Source of the DNA: Candidatus Tepidiaquacellales bacterium UBA6667
Lineage (GTDB): Bacteria; Bacteroidota; Ignavibacteria; Tepidaquicellales; Tepidaquicellaceae
DNA: 58,376 bases
Assembly: GCA_002455255.1 (NCBI GenBank)
Contig: DKKL01000031.1
Coordinates: 213,020-271,395, forward strand
Reading direction: 5' to 3'
Shown: positions 17,390-25,779 of the stretch, piece after piece
Numbering within the stretch: the first letter of the stretch is position 1
Layout: each line of letters starts with the position of its first letter
Made by a program: the position numbers and the translations under genes
Notes under the pieces: generated by a model
What the model was told of the DNA's origin: nothing
Databases searched by the model: none
What the model saw: the letters and a program-made list of their open reading frames with translations, nothing else

Positions 17390-18499
17390 TTATAATGGTG
17401 TTACTATTCCTCTGTGAGTTTCATCAATTATATAATCAACGACTTTTTTCAAATCCCCACCTGATTCATTATACACTTTTAGCTGTCTGTCCGCTCCTGT
17501 GCCATCTTTAAGTATTTTAAAAATATAGCTAACCTCTTCCCTGCTACCGAGTTCATCTACTACATCATCAATAAATTCAAGCAACTCTTTTGCAAGCGAT
17601 ACAAATTCCACTTCTTTTTGTTTTCCGAAATCAATCAGTTTACCCGTAATACCATATCTGGAAGCACGCCATTTATTTTCCATAATCAATGCACGACGGT
17701 AAATTCTAAATCCGAGATTTTGTTTTATTAATTTATGTAACTTAGCTACAACTGCCTGAATCAAAGCTGCAATTGCAATAGTCTCATCAATTCTCATGGT
17801 AACGTCACAAGCTCTGAACTCAAGCGTATTAAAAATCGGATGTAACCTGATATCCCACCAGATTTTCTTTGCGTTATCAATACAATTAGTTTTTACAAGG
17901 AGATTAACAAAGTTATCTAATTCACCAACACTTGAAAAATAATCAGGGATACCTGTTCGGGGAAATTTATCAAAAACTTTAACCCTGTAGGATTTAAATC
18001 CTGTATTTCTACCGAGCCAAAATGGTGAATTTGTAGATAATGCAAAAATATGAGGAATAAAATATCGTGCGGCATTCATTATCTGAACACCAAGTTCTCT
18101 GTCTTCAAGTCCGACATGTACATGCAATCCAAAAATCAGATTTGCACGAGCAGTCTCCTGCATTTCATTTATAATTTCGTGGTAACGCGGATTATCAGTT
18201 ATTTTCTGTTCGTGCCAGTGAGAAAACGGATGTGTTCCGGCGGCAGCAATTCTCATATTATTTTCAATTGCTATCTGAGCAAGAGCTCCTCTCATTCGTG
18301 TAACTTCTAAACGAGCCTCTTTAATATCTCTACATATATTTGTACCAATTTCAACAACAGATTGATGCATTTCCGGTTTCAGATTTTCTTTTAAAACCTT
18401 ACTTCCGGAATCAAACATCTGCTGAACGTGTGAATGAAGTTCTCTCGTTTCAGGATCAACAATTTGAAATTCTTCTTCAATTCCTAATGTGTATAACAT
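17390..18499 (-). CDS. Carboxylate-amine ligase, YbdK/GCS2 family
   Basis: The GCS2 family includes gamma-glutamyl:cysteine ligases and E. coli YbdK, and forms an amide bond using ATP. Visible motifs are LGIEEEFQIVDP at the N-terminus, FGLHVHVG in the middle, the IWWDIRLHPIFNTLEFRACD block, and the basic ENKWRASRYGI stretch. At 369 aa it has the usual length. The start is ATG 18499 with a CTTT just before it and no SD. It lies downstream of the ATP-grasp gene, with the unusual lysine-rich frame filling the gap. A bona fide glutathione pathway would need a glutathione synthetase; the flanking ATP-grasp proteins could fill such a second-ligase role, but the substrates are unknown. Confidence 0.88.
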   Translation of the reverse strand: MLYTLGIEEEFQIVDPETRELHSHVQQMFDSGSKVLKENLKPEMHQSVVEIGTNICRDIKEARLEVTRMRGALAQIAIENNMRIAAAGTHPFSHWHEQKITDNPRYHEIINEMQETARANLIFGLHVHVGLEDRELGVQIMNAARYFIPHIFALSTNSPFWLGRNTGFKSYRVKVFDKFPRTGIPDYFSSVGELDNFVNLLVKTNCIDNAKKIWWDIRLHPIFNTLEFRACDVTMRIDETIAIAALIQAVVAKLHKLIKQNLGFRIYRRALIMENKWRASRYGITGKLIDFGKQKEVEFVSLAKELLEFIDDVVDELGSREEVSYIFKILKDGTGADRQLKVYNESGGDLKKVVDYIIDETHRGIVTPL

Positions 18500-18511
18500 A
18501 AAGTTATTCTT

Positions 18512-18640
18512 TTATTTTTTTTTTCGTGGTGTCTTTTCTTTAACAACCTTCACTTTCACTTCTTTATTGGTATCCTTTGGTTTTGAAATCTTTTTTTTCT
18601 TACTGACTTCAGAGTTTAATTCAGAGTTTTTTTTTTATTA
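18512..18640 (-). other. Lysine-rich -1 frame extension of the ATP-grasp gene, entered at an A10 run
   Basis: On the minus strand the ATP-grasp frame reads AAT, then ten A (18627-18636), then CTCTGAATTAA, ending at 18616. One base back (-1, or one extra A), the reading continues Asn-Ser-Glu-Leu-Asn-Ser-Glu-Val-Ser then a basic tail: KKKKISKPKDTNKEVKVK and VVKEKTPRKKK. It stops at TAA 18514-18512, just before the ligase start. The extension is 38 residues, ends at a second A10 run, and leaves only 12 bases to the next ATG. It looks like genuine coding sequence; the full product would be about 367 aa. Either an indel or read error in a homopolymer, or slippage/frameshifting, explains it. Confidence 0.6.
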
Positions 18641-19614
18641 ATGATATCTCCGATAGGTTCGTCATTTGCAAAAGTTTTTATAAAACCACCCCAAGTGAGG
18701 TTATTGCAACCTTCTTTGTAGTTTATGGCTCTTCTTATTGCCATATTTGCTGCAGCTTCTACTATCCAATCAAAATTTTCTTTTCCAACTGAATTTACAT
18801 CAGCGTCCGGAGCCGGGTTACAGAAATCAATTGCAATCGGAACTCCATCTCTAACTGCAAATTCCACAGTATTGAAATCATAACCAAGAGCATTATTTAA
18901 TCTTAATACATATTCTTTAATTAGAGCATGAAGATTTGGATCTCGGTTAGGATTTTCAGGAAAGTATCTCAAATGATGTGGATTTCTTGGTTCATATGGC
19001 ATTATGTGAACATCTTGTCTGTCAATACAATAACATCTGAAATAAGTATCAAATTTAATTTCTTCCTGAAGCATCATAACAAGCTGTCCTGTTTCATTAT
19101 AAGCCTTAAAGAAATCATCAATCCCTTCAAGTTTATAAACATTTTTCCAACCGCCACCTGCAAATGGTTTGAAGTATGCAGGGAAACCTATATAGTTGAA
19201 GATACCTTCCCAATCGAGAGGGAAAGTTAAATTTCTAAATGAATTTGAATTTGTGTCAGGAGGATTTTGATTTGATGGAAGCAACACTGTTTTCGGAACA
19301 GGAACTCCAACCTTAATCGAAAGTGCATTATTAAAAAACTTTTCATCTGCTGACCACCAAAAAGGATTATTAATTACAGCGGTTCCTGATATAGCAGCAT
19401 TTTTCAGAAAACCCCTGTAAAAAGGAACGTCCTGAGAAATTCTATCAATAATTACAGCGTAACGGGTAGAATCTGCTTGAATAACTTTATCAATAGTAAC
19501 GAACTCGGCAATGATATTTTTTTCACCCATTGCATCAAGTTTTGAATTAACTCTGTCAACGAATGCCTGTGGAAAAGTGTTTTCCTGACCAAATAATATT
19601 CCAATACGTTTCAT
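18616..19614 (-). CDS. ATP-grasp domain protein (RimK/ligase-like), first gene of the cluster
   Basis: This 332-aa protein has an ATP-grasp layout. An N-terminal Rossmann-like domain (MKRIGILFGQENTFP) leads to the ATP-binding part with FPAYFKPFAGGGWKNVY (Lys and glycine-rich loop). MMLQEEIKF supplies the adenine hinge, and an acidic metal-binding end near VEFAVRDGVPIAIDFCNPAP holds DFCNP where many relatives have EINP. Such enzymes activate a carboxylate with ATP and join it to an amine or thiol. The start at ATG 19614 is supported by AAAGGAGA 10 bases upstream. In the annotated frame it ends NKKKTLN right after an A10 run; the lysine-rich tail continues in the -1 frame. Substrate unknown. 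Confidence 0.8.
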   Translation of the reverse strand: MKRIGILFGQENTFPQAFVDRVNSKLDAMGEKNIIAEFVTIDKVIQADSTRYAVIIDRISQDVPFYRGFLKNAAISGTAVINNPFWWSADEKFFNNALSIKVGVPVPKTVLLPSNQNPPDTNSNSFRNLTFPLDWEGIFNYIGFPAYFKPFAGGGWKNVYKLEGIDDFFKAYNETGQLVMMLQEEIKFDTYFRCYCIDRQDVHIMPYEPRNPHHLRYFPENPNRDPNLHALIKEYVLRLNNALGYDFNTVEFAVRDGVPIAIDFCNPAPDADVNSVGKENFDWIVEAAANMAIRRAINYKEGCNNLTWGGFIKTFANDEPIGDIINKKKTLN

Positions 19615-19624
19615 TAAGTATGAA

Positions 19625-19632
19625 TCTCCTTT
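19625..19632 (-). promoter_or_regulatory. Strong Shine-Dalgarno sequence of the ATP-grasp gene
   Basis: On the minus strand AAAGGAGA lies 10 bases before ATG 19614. Strong SD sequences are rare in this window, so this site both fixes the start and suggests high initiation of the ligase/peptidase unit. Confidence 0.7.
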
Positions 19633-19740
19633 TAATTAATATTTTTTATGTTTGATAAATTGGAAGGTTTTACAAGAGGGAAAATTAACTAAATTTTAAG
19701 TGAAAATTAAGTTAAAAAACTTAAGATAGCGGGAATTTTT

Positions 19741-19776
19741 GAGGGTAATAATAATTATTATTAATACCCTCTTTTT
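19741..19776 (+). terminator. AT-rich hairpin with T run on the plus strand
   Basis: GAGGGTA (19741-19747) pairs with TACCCTC (19765-19771) around a nearly palindromic AT core, followed by TTTTT on the plus strand. Both flanking genes are on the minus strand, where the hairpin has no U run after it. It may block antisense transcription, act as an mRNA 3' end structure for the gene at 19788-20249, or be a bidirectional terminator used weakly. Confidence in the hairpin is high, in its role low. Confidence 0.4.
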
Positions 19777-19787
19777 ATCAGTTTTAA

Positions 19788-20249
19788 TCAAATATTTCCA
19801 AAATCTCTCACCTTTGGTTTTCTTCCATCATCGGGAACAAATACTTCAAAATTTACTGAAAGACCATGATTGGGCGGTAAGTATCTCACGTCAAGTTTGT
19901 ATGTAATTCCTTTCGTCATTACACCGTCATACTTAACCTGACCGTATAATTTGTTTTGCCTTACTACTACGATAGGAAATTCCAATTGACTTATCTTTTC
20001 TCTTAATGAAATATATTCACCTTTACCTTTGAAATTATCATTCAAAGCGGTTTTTGATTCGTTCAAATAATCTTCTGTTAGATTTTGAACAAGAACTTCG
20101 TCACATAAAGACTCATCAGGATTATTAAATGCATTTAAGACCTCCGTTAATACTTCAACAGCTTCTTTGTGATAGGTTTCCTTAGTTTGAGCAAAAGTAG
20201 TGACAGTTATGCCGATTGTTAAAATTAAAGTAATTAATGTTTTTTTCAT
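19788..20249 (-). CDS. Small exported protein, unknown
   Basis: This 153-aa protein has a clear signal peptide (MKKTLITLILTIGITVTTFA, cut after A-Q). The mature part is mixed alpha/beta, beginning KEAVEVLTEVLNAFNNPDE and ending in VRYLPPNHGLSVNFEVFVPD. There is no lipobox and no sorting domain; it lacks catalytic motifs that I recognise. It starts at ATG 20249 and is divergent from the helical-protein gene at 20394 across 144 bases. Function unknown; likely periplasmic. Confidence 0.65.
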   Translation of the reverse strand: MKKTLITLILTIGITVTTFAQTKETYHKEAVEVLTEVLNAFNNPDESLCDEVLVQNLTEDYLNESKTALNDNFKGKGEYISLREKISQLEFPIVVVRQNKLYGQVKYDGVMTKGITYKLDVRYLPPNHGLSVNFEVFVPDDGRKPKVRDFGNI

Positions 20250-20393
20250 AATATAGTTATAATTTAAAAATTTCTTAAAACTATTTAAAATTAATTTTCT
20301 TTCAAAATAAATTTTAACAATTTGTGAGTTAATTTTTAAATATTTTATTCATATTTTGTACAGTTTTTTCAAGAAAAATAACATTTTTGTGAG

Positions 20394-21842
20394 TTGAGCA
20401 AAGCAATTGAAATCTTAGATAAACTTAATAAGACTGAAATTTTCCGATTTGAGAAATTTATCAACTCCGAATATTTTGAAATTCAGAATTATGTCAGAAA
20501 ATTTTATTTTGAGTTTAAAAAATTTCTTTCAATCAAAAAGTTAACTCAAAATGATAAAATTGAAATTTATAAAAAACTTTATCCAACAGCTAAATATAAC
20601 GATATTACATTCCGGAAATTAACTTCAGAATTATTAAAGTTACTAAAATTATTTTTGGCAATTCAGGAGTTTGGAAACGACAAATATGGAAAGAAGATAA
20701 ATTACATTCGGCAATTAAAAAAACTTAATTTAAATGATTTAGCTTTGCGTGAAATTAAGAAATTGGAATATGAATTATCAAATGATATTTATTCAATAAA
20801 AAATCTTCATTCAGATTATTCATTGGCTTTGGAAGAAATGATTACACCGATAAAAAGTTCACAGTTTGATGAGTTAAAATTTATCAACAAAGTAGAAAAT
20901 AAATTGCTTTCATATTCTATATCTGAATTTCTTGATTTTTATTCTCACTTGCTTCATCAGAGTAAATATATCCACAAGAAAACACACAGATATTTATTCT
21001 TAGAATATATTATGGATTTTTTAAAAAAGAATATTGATCAGGTAAATGAATATTCAATCCTTTATTATAAAAAAATATTATTATATCTCGAGCCCGAAAA
21101 TATATCAAACTATAAAGAATTAAAAACTCTGTTTTATAAAAATTTACATAAACTAAACAGAACCTCAGTTAATAATATGTTTGCAGTTTTACACTCTTAC
21201 ATTAATGACCGTATATTAAGCGGAGATAAAAAATACTTAAAAGATAAGAGCGAATTATTTGCTAAAGTTTTCTTTGAAAATAATTCTCCTGAGAAGATTA
21301 ACTTTGTTATACTTTTTATTGCTGTAGAAACTTATTTGCAACTAAGAGATTTTGAAAAAGCAAAAAACTTAATTGATAAATGGGGGTTGTTATTGCCTGA
21401 ATCGTTGCAAACTGATACAGTAAAGTTATGCAATGCTGCTTTGTTTTTTTATAATAATAAATTTGGCGAATCGCTGGAAGCCCTATCAAAAATAAAAAAC
21501 AATGATTACTTTTTTAATATGAAAATTAAAGATTTCAGATTAATGATTTTTATTGAAAACAAGGATTATGAAAATGCAATATATCTGATTAACACTTACA
21601 GAACTTTTCTAACTAAAGAATCTGCTCTTTCTGATTTATATAAATTACCGCCGTTGAATTTTTGTAAAGGATGTTTGTACCTAATATCACTGGAAGCTAA
21701 ATTTAATGCGAATATCGAATTTAAATTTATTAAGTTATTAAACAATAATAAACTTATTGCTTATAAATGGTGGCTGGAAAATAAGTTTAACAAATTAAAA
21801 AAGTATGACACGAAGAATAATAAATCTTACTCAAAACAATAG
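20394..21842 (+). CDS. Large helical protein of unknown function
   Basis: This 482-aa, lysine- and leucine-rich, probably all-helical cytoplasmic protein has a repeated rhythm like TPR-type solenoids (for example KAKNLIDKWGLLLPESLQTD, then NAALFFYNNKFGESLEALSK). It has no signal peptide and no membrane segment. The start is TTG 20394, giving MSKAIEILDKLNKTEIFRF; no in-frame ATG precedes this. I have no family name for it. Its last 38 bases overlap the start of a degenerate receiver-like gene, so the two are translated together and may act in one pathway. Confidence 0.65.
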   Translation: MSKAIEILDKLNKTEIFRFEKFINSEYFEIQNYVRKFYFEFKKFLSIKKLTQNDKIEIYKKLYPTAKYNDITFRKLTSELLKLLKLFLAIQEFGNDKYGKKINYIRQLKKLNLNDLALREIKKLEYELSNDIYSIKNLHSDYSLALEEMITPIKSSQFDELKFINKVENKLLSYSISEFLDFYSHLLHQSKYIHKKTHRYLFLEYIMDFLKKNIDQVNEYSILYYKKILLYLEPENISNYKELKTLFYKNLHKLNRTSVNNMFAVLHSYINDRILSGDKKYLKDKSELFAKVFFENNSPEKINFVILFIAVETYLQLRDFEKAKNLIDKWGLLLPESLQTDTVKLCNAALFFYNNKFGESLEALSKIKNNDYFFNMKIKDFRLMIFIENKDYENAIYLINTYRTFLTKESALSDLYKLPPLNFCKGCLYLISLEAKFNANIEFKFIKLLNNNKLIAYKWWLENKFNKLKKYDTKNNKSYSKQ

Positions 21843-22173
21843 CTTATCAGAAATACTGAGAATTACCGCATTAACATTAACAAAACTAAATCATCAGGTT
21901 ACTTATGAATCTTACGACAATGAATTAGAATTTATGAAGAGAGCGGAAGATGAGAATATAAATCTTATTCTTGTTGATTTGGAATTTAACAAAACTAACA
22001 TTCTTGAAGTGATTAATAAAATCAGGAAAAATCCAAATTCATCACATAAAAAAATTATGGGATATTTTGAAAATAATTTAAATCAAAAAAATCCTGCTTT
22101 TGAAGCAGGATGTGATTCTGTTATGACAGTTGAAGAATTAAAATTAATATCAAACAACTTATTTTCATTTTAA
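21805..22173 (+). CDS. Receiver-like (pseudo-receiver) protein
   Basis: The product has 122 aa, the length and strand order of a response-regulator receiver domain. It has INLILVDLEF with an aspartate (D58) at the expected phosphorylation position, then a glycine-containing strand and AGCDSVMTVEEL at the C-terminus. The acidic pair after strand 1 is replaced (INLTQNNS), and the strand-5 lysine of KPF is absent (VMTVEE), so normal phosphorylation is doubtful. The ATG at 21805 lies inside the previous gene. A perfect 9-bp hairpin (ATCCTGCTT, TTG loop, AAGCAGGAT, 22091-22111) falls inside the coding sequence near the 3' end. Confidence 0.62.
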   Translation: MTRRIINLTQNNSLSEILRITALTLTKLNHQVTYESYDNELEFMKRAEDENINLILVDLEFNKTNILEVINKIRKNPNSSHKKIMGYFENNLNQKNPAFEAGCDSVMTVEELKLISNNLFSF

Positions 22174-22187
22174 GCTATTCAATGTTT

Positions 22188-24440
22188 TCATTTACCTGCT
22201 TTTAGTCTCAATGAATTTAATACAACGGAAACGGAACTGAAAGCCATAGCGGCACCTGCTATCATTGGGTTTAATAAAAATCCGTTAATTGGATATAAAA
22301 TTCCGGCTGCTATCGGAATTCCTATCACATTATAAATAAAAGCCCAAAATAAATTTTCCTTTATAGTTCTAACTGTATCTTTTGAAATTTTGAAAGCAAA
22401 AACTAAATTCATTAAATCACTTTTTATCAATACAACTTCAGCCGATTCAATTGCTATATCCGTTCCGCTACCAATCGCGATACCTACATCTGCCTGAGCA
22501 AGAGCCGGAGAATCGTTTATACCGTCACCAACCATTGCAACCTTTTTTTCTTTTATCTGAAGTAATTTTACAAGTTCATTTTTTTTATCAGGTGTTACTC
22601 CTGCAAATACATCATATTCAGGTATTCCAACCTGCGAAGCAATTGCAATAGCGGATTTTTTATTATCACCCGTAGCCATAAATATTTCTAATCCGTTTGC
22701 CTGTAGAGCGGATATTGCTTTCTTTGAAGTGTCTTTAACTTTATCCGATATGATAAATTGTGCCAATACGTTTTTTGAATCGGAAAAATAAACAAGTGAA
22801 CCTGTTTGAGAATCTGAAATATCAACAGCAAAATTGATTTTCTGTGAGATAAAAATATCTGAACCAATAAAATATTTTTCCGAATTAACTTCTGCGATTA
22901 TTCCTCCTCCGGGAATATTTTGAAAATTCGTAACATTTACTTTCTCGGGATTTTCAGAATGTAATTTATCTGTTATTGCCTTTGCAAGCGGATGTTCAGA
23001 AAGTGATTCAATTGAATATAAAATGTTTAAAGAATTTTTAAATTCCTGATTTTCTACAAACCATTTCTGTGAAATAACCTGTGGCTTTCCTTCTGTTATA
23101 GTTCCAGTTTTATCAAGCAATATTGAATTGACTTCTTTTAACTTTTCAAGTGATTCGGCATTTTTAAATAATACTCCATTATTTGCCGCTTTTCCTATAC
23201 CTACCATTATAGCGGTCGGAGTTGCCAAACCTAATGCACACGGGCAAGCAATCACAAGGACTGTTACTGAAGTTATAAAAGCATGAGGAAACGCTGGCGA
23301 TGGAGCAAGTAACATCCAGGCAATAAATGTAATAACAGAAATGACCATCACAACAGGAACAAAGACTGATGAGATTTTGTCTGCAATTTTTTGAAGTGGT
23401 GCTTTGCTCGTCTGAGCTTCACGTACAAGTTCAATAATTTTGGATAGCATTGATTCCGATCCAACTTTAACTGCTTTCATTTTAAAAGAGCCGGATTTAT
23501 TTATAGACCCAGAAATTACGTTATCACCCGTTTTCTTTTCCACCGGTAATGGTTCGCCAGTTACAGCACTTTCGTCAATAACCGAAAATCCATCGGTAAC
23601 TACTCCATCAACCGGAATGTTTTGTCCTGGTTTTATTAAAATAATATCTCCAACTACAATTTCACTAATCGGGATTTCCTCTTCTTTGCCTATTCTTATA
23701 ACAATCGCAGTTTTTGGTTGAAGATTAATTAATTTTTTTAATGCTTCAGAAGTTTTTCCGGTTGCTTTCGCTTCAAAATATTTCCCAAGCAGTAATAATG
23801 AAATGATAATAGCGGCTGATTCAAAATATACAGTTACTTCAATTCCATTATTTATCAAATAATCAGGATAGAATGTATTTACAACACTTAGAATAAAAGC
23901 AGCACCTGTTCCAAGTGCTACTAAAGAATCCATATTTGATTTAAAATGCAGGGCTTGTTTAAATGCTCTTATATAAAAATCTATACCTGAATAAAAAATT
24001 ACCGGAAGTGATAAGCCAAGCATAATGTAATTTGCATTATTCATTTTATGAAAAACCATACCGATGATGAAAAGTGGAATTGAAAAAAACACTGAAACCC
24101 AAAATTTCTTTTTTAATTCATTTTCAGAATCACCGGACATTGATGAATGAGTATGTTCATTATAATGTTTCTCTTTACTGTTATCAATTAGAGTATTGTC
24201 AATCAATTCATATCCGATGCTTTTAATCACTTTTTGCATATCAGGTATATTAATTTTATCACTGTCATATTTTATCAACGCAGATTTATCGGCAAAGTTT
24301 ACATTTACTTCTTTAACTCCATCCTGTGATTTCAGCATAGACTCTACTGATGATGCACAAGAAGCACAAGAAAGCCCTTTAACAGGTAAGATAATTTTAG
24401 TTATATTATCTGAATTTGTTTGATTGTTTTGAATATTCAT
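22188..24440 (-). CDS. copA: Copper-type heavy-metal P1B ATPase
   Basis: This inner-membrane pump exports Cu(I)/Ag(I). One N-terminal HMA domain carries the metal site GLSCASC (residues 22-28). A His/Ser-rich stretch (EHTHSSMSG) lies before the first membrane helices. The ion path is marked by IACPCALGLATP (near residue 398), the phosphorylation site by DKTGT (near 445), the nucleotide-binding SEHPLAKAI motif follows, and then VGDGINDSPAL. CPC and the single HMA domain fit CopA. At 750 aa it is complete. It starts at ATG 24440, divergent from the permease gene by 57 bases. No CopZ or copper regulator is adjacent. Confidence 0.93.
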   Translation of the reverse strand: MNIQNNQTNSDNITKIILPVKGLSCASCASSVESMLKSQDGVKEVNVNFADKSALIKYDSDKINIPDMQKVIKSIGYELIDNTLIDNSKEKHYNEHTHSSMSGDSENELKKKFWVSVFFSIPLFIIGMVFHKMNNANYIMLGLSLPVIFYSGIDFYIRAFKQALHFKSNMDSLVALGTGAAFILSVVNTFYPDYLINNGIEVTVYFESAAIIISLLLLGKYFEAKATGKTSEALKKLINLQPKTAIVIRIGKEEEIPISEIVVGDIILIKPGQNIPVDGVVTDGFSVIDESAVTGEPLPVEKKTGDNVISGSINKSGSFKMKAVKVGSESMLSKIIELVREAQTSKAPLQKIADKISSVFVPVVMVISVITFIAWMLLAPSPAFPHAFITSVTVLVIACPCALGLATPTAIMVGIGKAANNGVLFKNAESLEKLKEVNSILLDKTGTITEGKPQVISQKWFVENQEFKNSLNILYSIESLSEHPLAKAITDKLHSENPEKVNVTNFQNIPGGGIIAEVNSEKYFIGSDIFISQKINFAVDISDSQTGSLVYFSDSKNVLAQFIISDKVKDTSKKAISALQANGLEIFMATGDNKKSAIAIASQVGIPEYDVFAGVTPDKKNELVKLLQIKEKKVAMVGDGINDSPALAQADVGIAIGSGTDIAIESAEVVLIKSDLMNLVFAFKISKDTVRTIKENLFWAFIYNVIGIPIAAGILYPINGFLLNPMIAGAAMAFSSVSVVLNSLRLKAGK

Positions 24441-24497
24441 TATAAATTAATTTATATATATATTATTAAGATTTAAATTCAAATATCAATTGTTCAG

Positions 24498-25751
24498 ATG
24501 GGAATTGAATTAATTACAATCATTGCACTTGTTATTGCTATAATAATTGGAAGTTTAAGAACTGATATAAATGCAGGAATAGTTTCAATTGCATTGGCTT
24601 TATTAATTGGTTATTATGCCGCAGGTTTCAGCATTACAGAGCTTACCTCTGTTTTTCCAAATGAACTTTTTTTGATACTTGTAGGAATTACGTTGTTGTT
24701 CTATATGACAAATGAAAATGGTACTCTTGAAAAAATCTCAAAAGATGCCATTTGGTTAATTCATGGAAAAAGTTTTTTAATACCGGTTTTTTTGTTTTTA
24801 TTCACTTTTTCACTCTCAGCTATAGGTCCCGGAAATATTGCGGCTGTAGCAATTATCGCACCACTTGGAATTGCCGTTGGATATAAGTTTAAAATAAATC
24901 CGCTTCTCAGTTCAATAATGATTTGTACCGGTGCTAATGCCGGAACTTTCTCACCTGTATCACCTACAGGTATAATCAGTACATCTCTTTTAAAAAATAT
25001 AAACCCTGAACTTGAAAGTTTAAATTTTACAATTTTTGTTTACACAGCTTTGTTTCAAGCATTTAGTGCTATGGTTGCATATTTTATATTTAAAGGATAC
25101 AAAGTACGTCAGATTGGTTCTAAAAAACAAATTGAATTTCCTGATAAACCTGCAACTTTTACAAAAAAACAATTAGTTACACTGATATTAATTAATGTTT
25201 TAATTTTATCTGTAATAATTTTTAATGTCCCGATTGGTTTAGGTGCATATACATTGGTAATAATTTTTTCAATTTTCAAATTGGGTAAACTTGATAAGAG
25301 TTTAAAAGAAATTCCATGGTCTCCTATTTTACTTGTTACAGGTATAAGCGTATTAATTGGGTTGATTGAAAAAACCGGTGGTTTAATAATGGCTACTGAT
25401 TTTATAGCGAAAAATACTCCGGATACATTTATAAATTCAATATTCGCTTTTGTGACAGGACTAATATCTCTTTACAGCAGTTCTTCCGGGGTTGTTTTAC
25501 CGACTTTTATGAATTTAATTCCGGGCATTATATCTAAACTTAACAATGTAAACGTTACAGAACTTGTAATAGCAATAAACGTTGGCTCTCATATGGTAGA
25601 TGTAAGTCCGCTTTCAACTCTTGGTGCCCTTTGTCTTGCAGCGGTAAACGAAGAAGACCGAAACAAGGTTTTCAGACAATTATTAATTTGGGGATTTTCA
25701 ATGTTGGTTTTCAGTACAATAATGGCTTATATATTTTTAGATTTATTTTAA
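24498..25751 (+). CDS. SLC13/MatC-like permease
   Basis: The product is a 417-aa membrane protein with 10-12 hydrophobic segments. It has the ion-transporter/SLC13 organisation: an internal repeat with TGANAGTFSPVSPTGI in the first half and GSHMVDVSPLSTLGALC in the second, both glycine/serine/proline hairpin motifs of the superfamily. The MatC (malonate/dicarboxylate) group is the closest I can name. Substrate is likely a dicarboxylate or related anion (inference). It starts at ATG 24498 with no SD and is divergent from copA. It is followed by a lipoprotein gene 28 bases later. Confidence 0.75.
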   Translation: MGIELITIIALVIAIIIGSLRTDINAGIVSIALALLIGYYAAGFSITELTSVFPNELFLILVGITLLFYMTNENGTLEKISKDAIWLIHGKSFLIPVFLFLFTFSLSAIGPGNIAAVAIIAPLGIAVGYKFKINPLLSSIMICTGANAGTFSPVSPTGIISTSLLKNINPELESLNFTIFVYTALFQAFSAMVAYFIFKGYKVRQIGSKKQIEFPDKPATFTKKQLVTLILINVLILSVIIFNVPIGLGAYTLVIIFSIFKLGKLDKSLKEIPWSPILLVTGISVLIGLIEKTGGLIMATDFIAKNTPDTFINSIFAFVTGLISLYSSSSGVVLPTFMNLIPGIISKLNNVNVTELVIAINVGSHMVDVSPLSTLGALCLAAVNEEDRNKVFRQLLIWGFSMLVFSTIMAYIFLDLF

Positions 25752-25779
25752 TTAATTTTACTTAAACTAATTTTCAAAA

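Noticed and set aside
18500..18615. Gap between the GCS2 and ATP-grasp genes as an ordinary untranslated region
   Set aside because: The -1 frame reads through it with a coherent lysine-rich protein up to the next start, so it is more likely coding.
24441..24497. Possible copper operator between copA and the permease
   Set aside because: Only AT-rich sequence with short TA repeats is visible; no convincing CueR or CopY-type dyad.
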